Below are positions 16,966 through 27,400 of a stretch of 34,828 bases of DNA, piece after piece (position 1 is the first letter of the stretch; each line of letters starts with the position of its first letter). Both the position numbers and the translations under genes were made by a program. Source of the stretch: an uncultured Dokdonia sp. (GTDB lineage: Bacteria > Bacteroidota > Bacteroidia > Flavobacteriales > Flavobacteriaceae); contig CAJXSW010000021.1 of assembly GCA_913060645.1 (NCBI GenBank), forward strand, positions 1 through 34,828, read 5' to 3'. The notes under the pieces are model-generated. The model saw nothing but the letters and a program-made list of their open reading frames with translations, did not search any database and was not told the DNA's origin.

Positions 16966-19900
16966 TTAGTGAATAATTAATTTTTGAGTATATGTAGTTT
17001 GTGGTTTTTGCATTTTTAGAATATAAGCACCTGTGCTTACATCTTGTACCGGTAACTCTATTCTTGAAGTTTCGGTATCTGGTGTCCATTCTTTAATAAG
17101 TTGTCCTAGCATAGTGAACAGCTGTACGGACTTAACATCATAATCTACTCGTTTATTAATTACAATATTATGCGACTGGCTGTTGAAGTAAACACTTAAG
17201 TTATCTGACTCCTCAGTTTCATCAAGTATTTCTACTTCTACCACTTCGACATCTTGATTATTTTCTTCTTGTTCGTTAGTGTCTTCTGTGGTATCCTCCG
17301 TCTCCTCTTCAGCTTCTGCTGTTCTTTCAAAGACGATATAAAATCTTTCTAAATAGGTGCCAGCCTCTAGCGTTAAGGTGAATTTCTCATCTGTAGTGAT
17401 ATCTGTGTAGGCGTCTTGTAAGGCGTCAAAAACATAAACAGTAGTATTTTCTGTATTTATATTTTCAAGAGCATCTACACCAATAGAGATTTCACCATCC
17501 ATAGGTAAACTGATGCGTAGAGGAAACTTTCTGTCATTCTCAATAGCAGGCACTCCTAAAATTATGGCTTTCTCATCATCTAGCATCCACATCATATCTT
17601 CTTGTGGATGGTTATCTATAACGGCATCATAAGCTCTATCATATCCAAAAGTCGTATTCTCATCGATAGTTAATAGTAATTGTCTGTGATACGCACTAGG
17701 AGAGTCAAACCCTATTCTAAATTTTTCTCTTAGGTCCTCATGTTGTACAATATCATCCTCTGCGTTAAGGGCACTTTCTGATTGTGTTGTTTCACCATTA
17801 AAGAAAAACGAACCAGAAGATGCTTCTTTTGCAAACACACGCTGTGTATTATTAAAATTAGTTGTTCCAGTAGCTGCTGCTCTCACAAAGAATCCTTGAC
17901 CTACGGCTACAAATTGAGTAGGAGTTTTAGTACCTACACCACTAGTGTTTTGAGCAGGGTGACTTACTGCCGGTGTACCTCCACTTAAAGTATAGAGTGC
18001 ATATCCAGCTTCATAGTCTGCTAAGAAGTGATTACCTCCACCCCAGTGCTCCCAGAATGATAATGTCCCAGTCAAGTGTGGATTATCATTAATAAATTTA
18101 TTTGCATCAAGAGCAGAAGGGAAAGGGTTACCCATCATGAAGTCATTACCTGCATTTATTAATTTGTCAATAGATACTGCATCTGTACCATTGTTAGGCT
18201 TACCTATAAATACATAGTTTTGAGGATCTGTGATTCCGCCACTACCTGGTCCTTTCATAGTGAAGCCGTCACCTGTTTCTAACGATCCATAAGGTCCTAT
18301 TTGTTCATAAGCACTGTAGGTGTCTGCAGGGTTATTTCTATAGGTAAATAGCCAATAAGCACTCACCGTCTTAGGTGAAGTATTTGCTCCATTAAATCCA
18401 GTACTGAAATTTAATGATTGTGGATTGTTTTCATCTGTGCCATCATTCATGATAGAGGCAACAGTGTGTGCTTGGTTTATATCTGTTATATTAATAGGTC
18501 CTACAGGTGATGACCAGATATTATATGAATAGGTATCTGAAGTTCCTTGTTGGTCTCTTTCTAACCTCCCTGCACTGGTAGCTGCTAAGTCACTATTTTC
18601 TGTCTGAATTAATTGTGACTCTCCTACGAGATCCATCACGCCGTCTAATTTTAAATAGTGAGACACTTCTATCTTACTATCATTTCCTATAGTTAACTCG
18701 GCAGTATTTACATCAAGTGCTAGAACCGTGTTATTTGATGCCGTAGAAACATTGTGAGCTGTTTGAACAATATTCCAATCAATGGTTTGCGTTCCATCAA
18801 CTAGTGATGGTGCTCCTGGTAGTGCTTGTGTAGCCCCATTAGTCCATGTATTTGTATTTGCCCAAACTCCATCTGCAGTAGAAACATAAGGTAGGGGAGC
18901 CGTTTGGAAATCTACAGTTTGCAGATTTTTTATGGCTGCTACATAATTATTGTCAGACTCGTCTTTTACGTTAGTAAATGTATACTTACTCATAGGTAAA
19001 TACATCTCTAGGTCTGCCCAAGGGATGGTAGCTACTTCATTTTTAGAGATATTTTGAGGGATGATTTTACCATTTACAGAATCATCTGTAAATTTCTCTA
19101 TTTCCTGATTCATGATGAATTGTAGTTGTTCTTGCGATAAAGCTTGACTCCATACCCTTACCTCATCAATAGTTCCATCAAAGAATCTTGTAGGACTTTC
19201 ATGATTTGAGGCAGCAATAAGAAAGTGATTTTTTGAGCTTACAGGATTATTGCGTACGGCAGAGGTATCTTCTATGCCGTCAATGTAGAATGTAGCTCTA
19301 TTTCCATCATATATTACAGCAATGTGATGCCACTCATCTTGTGGAAGTGCAATCGAAGCATTTAGAGCCTCAGTAGTTCCTGCTGCATTTTTCCATACGA
19401 TGCGAGGTACCATTGCATTTGTAAGTCTAAGAGCATACCCTTCTGTATATGGGATGTTGCTTTTTGAAATAATGTCGCGATTATTTGCATTTGCACCAGC
19501 TTTTACCCAAGTTGACATGGTGAAAGGTCCCGTGAGATCTGCAACGTCATCTGCATCCATGTAATCAGCCACACCGTTGAAAGAAATCGAGCGCTCATAA
19601 ATGTATTCTGGAGCGTAACCGAATGTGATATATTTTGTCCCTTCAAAATCATAAATTGTTTCAAGGTTTGTGCCATTCGCAGTCATGATTCGATATTCTG
19701 AAGTAGGACTAAAGGAAGGTGTATCTGAGATAAACATTAAGAAATTTCCTGGAGGTGTTATTGTAGCTGATAGTGATGCTTCAGGGACTGAAATTTTCAC
19801 ATCTCCTACAGATCCTGTTTCTACCACTTTCCAAGTGCGTAGTATTGATGTAAAATCTACTAAGGTGTTGAGTCCCGTTATTCCAGAACTTAAATCAACT

Positions 19901-22900
19901 TGAATAGGAGCAGAGGCAGCAAAAGAACCATTGTTATTTCCCCATACTAGAAAGTTTTTATCACTTATAACATTGGTATTTGCGCTGATATTTTCAGAAT
20001 TAGTGTTGTATATGTCTGAAAATCCTATAGTGACAATAGCTCCTGGATTACTTGAAGTAGATTGTTTTTGGTTTAATGTAGCAGCATCATCTCTACCTAC
20101 TCCAGCAATATCATATGTAAATCCATTATTTATGGTTGTATCCCATATAGTTGTGCCATCACTATCAATATAGTTTTCATCACCTTGTCTTGTAGCCGTA
20201 GTACTATTGGTACGATGAAGTGTTACCCCATTTTTTAAAGCAAGATATGATTGTATTTTTTTCTGATTAAGTAAAGAGTTAGGTGTGCTGTAGCTTATGA
20301 ATTCCGTTATCTTACCATTAAACCAAGATGATATATCAGTTCTGTTTAAGCCTGCAAAACTTACTCCTAAGGCATAAATTGAGTTGTTGATATCATCATA
20401 CGGTAACACATTACCAACTGTGTTTGTAGTTTGGTTATATGCAAATGCACTTACATTATCTACTCTTATACCATTCTTGTAAATCTCTGAACCATTACCA
20501 CTAGCATTTCTCTTAATGTTTATAATAATTACTTCATCAATATAACTATCTGAATTAGTTGAATAAGCACGTCCGTATGTATTTGGTGTAGTTGTATTTG
20601 CACTAGCTGGAGTAGAACCAATCATATGGCTCAACATATTATCATTACCCGAAAAGCGTATAGATATTTTACCAGTCCAGAATCCAGTTCCATCTTCAGA
20701 AAATTGTCTATTTGAAGCTCTACCAGCTACAACGCCTTCAAAAGCGTTTGGCGTAGTGCCATCTATTGTGCCGTTTTGTTTCAATACTACCCAATAATCT
20801 TGAGAATAGAATCCTCCCTTACCTTTAAGCTGAGTCTTGTCTGCTTCATTAAAACTAAGTACAGGGTTATGATTTATATTTTCACTACTATTATTAAAAT
20901 AAGTAGGTGCGTCAAAACTACTTACAGTGGCATCATTATCTTGAGCCTGATCTGACCACACATTTACTTGATTTCCATCTGTAGCGGTTATTCCAGAATT
21001 ACTTTTTAACCAAAGTTTTAAGTTTGAAGCTACATTTGCTGGACCCGAAGCTGGATTTCCAAAAGGAATCTGTGGATTTCCCACAATTATAAAATTATCA
21101 AAATTTGCACCATCATCCCTTGTAGCGTCATTATCATCTGAAAATCTCACTCTAAAGCGAGCTTGTGGGTTATTAACTAGAGATGCTGGCAAGTCTAGGT
21201 ATGATGTCATAAACTGTGATTTAGCAGCATTAAAATTACTATCATTAATACCACTCCATCCATTTACGTTAGTTCCTAGACCTAGAACATTAGCATCGTT
21301 GTACCACTTATTATCAGCTCCTAGACCTGAAGTTCCTAATACTGTCCAATTAGTCCCTCCATCTGTTGAATATTCTATATTCATTCCATCTTCTAGATCA
21401 TTATCGAGATTAAATCTCACATCAATATATAATCTCAAGTCTGTAAAACCAGTAAGATCTATAACGGGGCTTATAGCATAAGTGTCACTTCCTGGTGCGA
21501 AGTCGTTATAGTTGTTAGTATAAAAGTAATTTCCATCGGTTCCTGGCTCTGTCGTATTTGCACCATAGGTCCATATAGAATTTCCCCCAGGATTTGTAAC
21601 TGTCCAGCCTTCTACATTTACATCAAAATTATTATAGTGGATAGTGTATCGAGGGGAGATATCTATTGTAGATGAACCCTGGATATCAAACTTATAGTCA
21701 TTTTCATCTCCATCATTAGACCTAACTCTTACAGTTGCAGTATGGGTTCCAACGCCAGTTGGTGTGTAAGTTACCTGAAAAATACTTGATTCTCCAGCTG
21801 CTATAGTAGTTGATGGCATTGATGAAATTGCAAAATTGCCGCCGCCTCCTTGAATTTGTACTTGTGCGCCATTTAATACTAAATCTGCTGTTCCTGTATT
21901 TGTAATTGTAAAGTCATTAGCATCAGAAGATCCCAAGAAAACGTTACTAAAATCTGTATCATCTGCAGTAGTTGGCGTAGTATCTCCGTCTACAATTTCT
22001 ACACTATTTCCAAAAATATCTATCTCTGGAGCAACCGTAAGTGTACACTGTCCTTCAATAACAAATGTATAAGGGTTTTCGTCGCTATCATTATTATTAA
22101 TAGTCACTGTAGCAGTATGATTACCAATAACTAGTGGATTATAAGTAACTTCAAAAGAAGTAGAACCTCCACCTGGGATAATAGTATTAGATGGTATTGC
22201 CGTTACTGTAAAGTATGGGTCTCCAGTTATAATGGCATAGGGAGAAGCACCTGTAAGGTTAAGGTTTGCGCTTCCAGAATTTGCAATGGTATAAGTTCGG
22301 CTTATACTGCCATTTATTAAGCTAGCTCCAAAATTAGTGCCATTACTAACTAGTGTTGTGGTATCGCCATCATTTATAATATTACCCAGACCATTTAATG
22401 ATATTTCTGGTTGTGGCCCTGTAGCAGTTCCTGTAATACTAAAATTATATGGGTTTTCATTACTGTCATTATTTGTAACGCTGAATGTAGCATTATGAAT
22501 ACCTCCTACCGTAGGATTATATGTAATAGTAAACGTTGCCGAAGCACCTGCCGCAATAGTCGCAGGTGGAGGACTTGTGATAGAGTAACTTGTAGCACTA
22601 GCGCCACCTAATACACTTCCTGATAGGTTGAGAGTTGCAGTACCAGTATTTCTAATAGTAAATGTGCGGTTGAGTATTGATCCAGCGGTGATGGTTCCAA
22701 AGTCAGTTCCATCCCCTGCATTTGGAGTTGTACTTCCGTCTGTAATTTCTATTCCTGATCCGAAAATTGCAATTTCTGGTTGGGGAGTAGCGGAAGTCAC
22801 ATTAATTGTATAATCTTCAACTTCACCTGAACCTGCTGCTGTTGCAAGGCATGAAGTAGGGACAGCGTTAAAGAAACTTGAAACCCTCATTCTTGTATTA

Positions 22901-23871
22901 CCTAAAGTAGCTCCTATTGGCACAACAACCGCGAGAGGAGAATTTGATGTAGGTCCATTGGTTACATTAGCCACGTTACCTAAGTCATAGGTTTCTCCAG
23001 CATCGTCAAAATCAAAATCCTGATTCCAATCAATCCATACTCGAGTATTGAAATTATTATTTCCTAGTGTGTTATTATGTACAATAATATTTTGTGTAGA
23101 GCCTTGTTGTACAGTGGTTGATATATTGGTGAAATCTGAATATCCTTGCGCAACTGGTGTGGTATTATTATCGATAGTATTAAAACTAACACGAGTTATA
23201 CCTGAAGTGTCAGTGTTATTTGCGGTTGAGTAACAATAAGAATTATTAATAATTTTGATATTATCAATGGCCATATCACTGGCATAATCATTTCCAGTAT
23301 TACCTACAATTCTTATGTTAAAAGTAGAGCTAGTATAGCTAGAAAGATCTATAAATTCTGTACTCCAAGCGGCGTCACTACTTGTTTGGCTTTGTCCATT
23401 TGAGGTAAATAAATTAGACCAAGATGAACCAGCATCAATACTGATTTCTACAGAAAGACTACCTTGACTGAATCCAAATTTATGATAATCAAATGCGAAG
23501 AATGCAGTTGTTTCACCGCTAATATCAATACATGGACTTATAAGTCTCGTAGTTCTATTTGGACCTGGATTCTGTAATAAGGATGCTTCTGTGTAATAGT
23601 ATTCGTTACCATCACTAGCGTTACTGGGGCCAGTGTTCGGAGATGGTGTGTTTCCACTAGTTCTAGTCCAATCACCACCATCACTTACATCTTGAGTCCA
23701 TTGACCAAGACTACCTTCAAAACTTTCCTCATATCCCATTCCAACAACTGGCCCGGTACATGAAAATGCAGTTTCGTTGTCAAAAGTTGAGTTAGCAAGT
23801 ACAGTTCTTGCAGAAAGGATAGTAGTAAGCACAATTGTGTGAAATACAATCAATGAAGTAATCTTTTTCAT
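16966..23871 (-). CDS. Giant T9SS-secreted multidomain surface protein (2301 aa)
   Basis: Signal peptide at residues 1-26, then a MAM-like module (about 46-208, FEGSLGQWTQ to AIDNIKI) and a GEVED domain (213-357). Three tandem choice-of-anchor-D repeats of the Hydin/ASPM type follow (365-484, 488-607, 614-732; each with NNDS/NDGDEN-Y-F). Next are a second MAM-like module (about 743-930) and a LamG-like region starting LKLWLKSNSGIT (about 950-1190). A clear concanavalin-like LamG domain lies at about 1425-1615 (FNGVADYMDADD, DEWHHIAVIYDG, DGTIDEVRVW). A GNPFPSALDANKF segment and a Glu/Asp/Thr-rich linker precede the type A T9SS sorting domain ending KLIIH. I see no catalytic motif. It is probably a surface adhesin or glycan-binding protein. 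Confidence 0.9.
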   Translation of the reverse strand: MKKITSLIVFHTIVLTTILSARTVLANSTFDNETAFSCTGPVVGMGYEESFEGSLGQWTQDVSDGGDWTRTSGNTPSPNTGPSNASDGNEYYYTEASLLQNPGPNRTTRLISPCIDISGETTAFFAFDYHKFGFSQGSLSVEISIDAGSSWSNLFTSNGQSQTSSDAAWSTEFIDLSSYTSSTFNIRIVGNTGNDYASDMAIDNIKIINNSYCYSTANNTDTSGITRVSFNTIDNNTTPVAQGYSDFTNISTTVQQGSTQNIIVHNNTLGNNNFNTRVWIDWNQDFDFDDAGETYDLGNVANVTNGPTSNSPLAVVVPIGATLGNTRMRVSSFFNAVPTSCLATAAGSGEVEDYTINVTSATPQPEIAIFGSGIEITDGSTTPNAGDGTDFGTITAGSILNRTFTIRNTGTATLNLSGSVLGGASATSYSITSPPPATIAAGASATFTITYNPTVGGIHNATFSVTNNDSNENPYNFSITGTATGPQPEISLNGLGNIINDGDTTTLVSNGTNFGASLINGSISRTYTIANSGSANLNLTGASPYAIITGDPYFTVTAIPSNTIIPGGGSTSFEVTYNPLVIGNHTATVTINNNDSDENPYTFVIEGQCTLTVAPEIDIFGNSVEIVDGDTTPTTADDTDFSNVFLGSSDANDFTITNTGTADLVLNGAQVQIQGGGGNFAISSMPSTTIAAGESSIFQVTYTPTGVGTHTATVRVRSNDGDENDYKFDIQGSSTIDISPRYTIHYNNFDVNVEGWTVTNPGGNSIWTYGANTTEPGTDGNYFYTNNYNDFAPGSDTYAISPVIDLTGFTDLRLYIDVRFNLDNDLEDGMNIEYSTDGGTNWTVLGTSGLGADNKWYNDANVLGLGTNVNGWSGINDSNFNAAKSQFMTSYLDLPASLVNNPQARFRVRFSDDNDATRDDGANFDNFIIVGNPQIPFGNPASGPANVASNLKLWLKSNSGITATDGNQVNVWSDQAQDNDATVSSFDAPTYFNNSSENINHNPVLSFNEADKTQLKGKGGFYSQDYWVVLKQNGTIDGTTPNAFEGVVAGRASNRQFSEDGTGFWTGKISIRFSGNDNMLSHMIGSTPASANTTTPNTYGRAYSTNSDSYIDEVIIINIKRNASGNGSEIYKNGIRVDNVSAFAYNQTTNTVGNVLPYDDINNSIYALGVSFAGLNRTDISSWFNGKITEFISYSTPNSLLNQKKIQSYLALKNGVTLHRTNSTTATRQGDENYIDSDGTTIWDTTINNGFTYDIAGVGRDDAATLNQKQSTSSNPGAIVTIGFSDIYNTNSENISANTNVISDKNFLVWGNNNGSFAASAPIQVDLSSGITGLNTLVDFTSILRTWKVVETGSVGDVKISVPEASLSATITPPGNFLMFISDTPSFSPTSEYRIMTANGTNLETIYDFEGTKYITFGYAPEYIYERSISFNGVADYMDADDVADLTGPFTMSTWVKAGANANNRDIISKSNIPYTEGYALRLTNAMVPRIVWKNAAGTTEALNASIALPQDEWHHIAVIYDGNRATFYIDGIEDTSAVRNNPVSSKNHFLIAASNHESPTRFFDGTIDEVRVWSQALSQEQLQFIMNQEIEKFTDDSVNGKIIPQNISKNEVATIPWADLEMYLPMSKYTFTNVKDESDNNYVAAIKNLQTVDFQTAPLPYVSTADGVWANTNTWTNGATQALPGAPSLVDGTQTIDWNIVQTAHNVSTASNNTVLALDVNTAELTIGNDSKIEVSHYLKLDGVMDLVGESQLIQTENSDLAATSAGRLERDQQGTSDTYSYNIWSSPVGPINITDINQAHTVASIMNDGTDENNPQSLNFSTGFNGANTSPKTVSAYWLFTYRNNPADTYSAYEQIGPYGSLETGDGFTMKGPGSGGITDPQNYVFIGKPNNGTDAVSIDKLINAGNDFMMGNPFPSALDANKFINDNPHLTGTLSFWEHWGGGNHFLADYEAGYALYTLSGGTPAVSHPAQNTSGVGTKTPTQFVAVGQGFFVRAAATGTTNFNNTQRVFAKEASSGSFFFNGETTQSESALNAEDDIVQHEDLREKFRIGFDSPSAYHRQLLLTIDENTTFGYDRAYDAVIDNHPQEDMMWMLDDEKAIILGVPAIENDRKFPLRISLPMDGEISIGVDALENINTENTTVYVFDALQDAYTDITTDEKFTLTLEAGTYLERFYIVFERTAEAEEETEDTTEDTNEQEENNQDVEVVEVEILDETEESDNLSVYFNSQSHNIVINKRVDYDVKSVQLFTMLGQLIKEWTPDTETSRIELPVQDVSTGAYILKMQKPQTTYTQKLIIH

Positions 23872-23928
23872 TTTGTCAGATTTGTCGCTACAAAACCGTT
23901 GGGGTGGATATTGTAGTGAGTTGGGACG

Positions 23929-24076
23929 GCTAAATTATGAAAAAAACTAGTTTTATAATAGGAAAAGAGCTAAAAATGTGTAATTGAACTGCTATTTGTG
24001 TATTTCATCGATGTTTTTGATGAAAATATGTGGTGTTGTACTTGTAATTTCTAGAGAGGAGTATGTATTTCGTCGA
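23929..24076 (-). promoter_or_regulatory. Shared upstream elements of the T9SS giant genes, site 1
   Basis: Box A, GCTAAATTATGAAAAAAACT (from 23929), lies 58 bp upstream of the start and closely matches 30461-30480 before the other giant gene. Box B, TGTATTTCATCGA (23999-24011) and TGTATTTCGTCGA (24064-24076), is present twice. The second copy is identical to 30531-30543. All are in the same orientation relative to their gene. Promoter and regulator-site roles are inference. Confidence 0.5.
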
Positions 24077-24191
24077 TGATTTGATTCTCTTTGCTGAGTA
24101 ATATATGTCAAATAATAGATTCTTAGGAGGTCAGAATTTGTTGATGAGAGTCCAACTTTAATCTGTTGTGACTTGGGTATTTCTCTTCAAA

Positions 24192-24207
24192 TTTTCGCGA
24201 AAGCTTA
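24192..24207. repeat. Degenerate TTTCGCGAAAGC palindrome downstream of the PID-CTERM gene
   Basis: TTTTCGCGAAAGCTTA, 15 of 20 to the consensus over 24188-24207. It lies 14 bp beyond the terminator stem, away from the gene. Confidence 0.55.
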
Positions 24208-24221
24208 TCTCTTAAATACAA

Positions 24222-24250
24222 AAAGGAGCATTCTATAAGAATGCTCCTTT
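24222..24250 (-). terminator. Hairpin terminator of the carboxypeptidase/PID-CTERM operon
   Basis: A 13-bp perfect stem (AAAGGAGCATTCT / AGAATGCTCCTTT) with a 3-nt loop, followed on the minus strand by a T-rich tail. Confidence 0.88.
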
Positions 24251-24273
24251 CGCCTTGAATTAACACTAAATAA

Positions 24274-24468
24274 TTATTTTTCTGACTGTGCGCGTTTCTT
24301 TAGTCCTAGATACGCACCTGCAGCGAGGCCTATTACTATAAATCCATCTATAGGTGCAGCCGGAGCTTCGTCATCTACATCATCTGGAAATGTGATTTGT
24401 GCTTGTACTCCCACACTCATCACTAAAAAGAGCAGCGTCGTAAGTATATGTTTTGTATATATAGTCAT
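24274..24468 (-). CDS. PID-CTERM small membrane protein (64 aa)
   Basis: From the ATG at 24468 the product begins with an export signal (MTIYTKHILTTLLFLVMSVG, then VQAQ). An acidic linker (DDVDDEAPA) follows, then the tripartite tail: the PID motif at APIDGF, one hydrophobic helix (VIGLAAGAYLGL) and the basic end KKRAQSEK. That is the PID-CTERM protein-sorting architecture known from Bacteroidota. A TTG at 24492 would add eight residues and overlap the carboxypeptidase stop; ATG 24468 gives a proper signal peptide and a 10-nt gap. It is co-transcribed with the M14 peptidase, with a terminator only after it. Its function is unknown. Confidence 0.85.
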   Translation of the reverse strand: MTIYTKHILTTLLFLVMSVGVQAQITFPDDVDDEAPAAPIDGFIVIGLAAGAYLGLKKRAQSEK

Positions 24469-24478
24469 TTGAGTTTTA

Positions 24479-27400
24479 TTATTGGATGACAATTTTATGA
24501 GAAACCTTTAGATTTTCACCTGCAATAGACAGTATATACATACCGCTACTTAGTTGGTCTAGGTCATGAATTACCGTCTTGTTTCCTCTAAATGACGTCT
24601 CCTTAATCATAACTGTTTGGCCTAAGATATTTGTAATAACTAAGTTTACATCACTTCCTGAAAGTGCAGTAGATGTAATTGTTAACGTGCCATTAGTTAT
24701 AGGGTTAGGATACATAGCAAAATCAATCACCTCCTCATTTGTTGTTGATAATACCTCACGCTGATAGATGATTTCAAAACGATTTGTGTCTACACTTGTT
24801 TCAACATTATTGTCAACAGTAAAGGAGATAGTGTTTAATCCTTCTTCTAGTAAAGTGGTATCACCTGTGTGGTTGTCTTTAATAAATGTCTCTACCTCGT
24901 TAAGCCCATAGATGTCAAGATCTAATGTATAATTGTTAGTTCTATACAATGCATTGTAAAGTTGTATTTGATCATCTTCTGTAGGCATCGCTACTTTATC
25001 AATGCTTAAGAGTCCGCCATCTTTTAAAACGCCCATATTCTCATCAATGTTAAAGAATTTTGAAACATCCTCAGAGGTAACATCGTTGCTGTAAACATCA
25101 CTATAAAGGATTACAAAATTATCTTGTAAACCTATTTCTTCTCCATAGTGCTCGCTTCTATATAATCTACCTATGAGGTGTGGTGATGTTGCAATAGTAT
25201 TTGATGTATTGCTATACAGAGGCACTTCATTACCAGGAACTTTATCTGTCTCATTAAAGATTATCTCAGTACTATTATCTGCTACTGTAGCATCTGTTGC
25301 GGTAAAAATGGCTTGGCCAGGTTGTATGTAGTGGTAGTCTTTGGAATTTGCTCCATTACTTGAGCCACTTCCGTCTAGAAGAACCGTTACATATTGCCCT
25401 CTTGCTCCTAGTGTAGCATCCCATACCCATATCTCTCCAGTTCTCACATTTGTAGAAGCTGAAAGTACCGTGTTCATATTTAGGGAAGCTTGATATGGAT
25501 TTCCTATAAAGTTAAAAGCCCCAGCGGTGTGGTTGAGTGTAGCGCCAGTTACACTTACAGGAGACGTTGCTATTGTTCCTGTCGCTCTTAATGTCGTAGC
25601 AGTGGGAGTGGCAGCATTACTTGTTACGTTTACACTACGATCACCTCTTACTAGAAGTCTGATAGGCTCACCAGCAGTTAAAGTATTTATATCTGTGTTT
25701 ACAACACCTTGCCATGACTGTGATGCATTATCTAATTTAAAGATAGATCCATTTCCAGAAGCCGTAGCATCAAAACCATTTGCACCTGTTAAAGAACCTG
25801 AGATATGAGTACCATAACCAGGATTAGGATTTATATTATCTGTTGGGAAAGAGGTGCCTGTGTTATTAACACCTTCTTGCCAGTTTGCATTGATACTTGT
25901 AGTTGTGGTTACAGGACTAGAAAGTAATCTAAAAGCCCTTCTTGCAGGAATATATCGTTCTGTAGTAACGTTACCAGAGATATTACCTCCAGTGATAACA
26001 TCGATCATTGCAGTCCTTGTCGCATTACTTAATAATGTAAGTGAATTTCCTGTATTAAGTGTGCCATCAGTTAGCGTCAACAATTTGTTTACGGAAACTG
26101 CTGTGCTTAAGGTAACACCTTGGGTGGTGTCACTGTTATCTATAACTAAGTTTGCGATTTCAAGATCACTCCCTGTAATTTCTTGAGGAGAGCTTCCCGT
26201 CATTAAAATCGTCCCACTTGCTCCAGAGATAGCGCCAGAGTTTGTAATGTTACCATTTATATCTAGGGTAGTAGCTGCTAGATCTAGTGTTGCTCCGGCA
26301 AGTATCGTTACATTATTTACTACTGTATTTGCAGATAGGGCAGGAGCTCCAGAACGCACTTCTATATTATCATTACTTGTAGCTATACCACTTGGATCTT
26401 GAGGTGACCAAGCTCCAGCATCGTATACGTAGTTTGCAGCTTCAATAGTAATAGTGTAATCTTCTACTTCTCCAAAAAAGCCAATCTCACAAGGAGTAGA
26501 TGGCGCATTAAATTTATTGCTTACTCTCATTCTTACGTTTCCTAGTACCGCATCTATAGGCACTATAATTGTGAATGGAGAGCTGTCAGTAGGTTGGTTA
26601 GCTTTATCAATATCTATACCTAGATCATATGATTCGCCAGTGTCTGTAAAATCTCCGTTTCTATTCCAATCTATCCAAACTGTTGTTGTATGACTATTAC
26701 TTCCAATGGTATTAAGGTGAATTGTGAGATTATGAGAAGATCCTCTAGAGAGTGTTGTAATCTCTGTTGTAAAATCAGTATAAGCAGGTTCAGGACCTGA
26801 AGATTGATCTATATCTCCTAGAATGACACGTGTAATCCCATTTGCAAAATCTGTACTTCCTTCTGAAATACAGTATGTAAGTTGTGTTGTAAATGTACTA
26901 GCTGCACTGTATGGAGAATCACCACCTGCTGTGCAAGTAGCCTTTACTTGAGCTTCGTATGTTTTACCAACCTCTAGACCTGTTAGGTCAAGACTATTAG
27001 TTGTGGTATTTATACTAGTGTAAGTTGTTGTTCCGCTTTCGCGAAAGCGCACTGTATAAGAGTTGTTTGGTGTTGCTATCCAGTTAAGTGTAGCAGTTGT
27101 CGCTTGAATGTTACTTGCTTGTAAGTTTAGCGGAGCTTCATCATTCACTACGGTAACTGTAGTTGTACAAGTATCTATATTTCCTTTAAAATCTGTAACA
27201 GTAAGAGTAACAGTATTTGCTCCAACATTTGTACAGTCAAAAGTATCTACATCTAAACTATAAATTTCTATCCCAATATTATCTGTGGAGCCATCATTTA
27301 TCTGTGATGGTTGTAATACTACGATGCCGTCGTATCCAAGGCTCACTGTGATGTTTTGACAAATTGCAATAGGGTCCGTTGTGTCCGTAGGGTCGATTCT

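Larger units (their letters stand above)
23872..24273. other. 402-bp intergenic region upstream of the 2301-aa T9SS gene
   Basis: Holds no credible gene. Contents recognised are the shared upstream elements at 23929-24076, a degenerate palindrome copy at 24192-24207 and the terminator of the upstream PID-CTERM gene at 24222-24250. No TAnnTTTG-type promoter could be placed on the minus strand. Confidence 0.7.

Noticed and set aside
16865-17089. 74-codon minus-strand open frame
   Set aside because: It runs through the terminator, the palindrome and the conserved end of the T9SS sorting domain in another frame.
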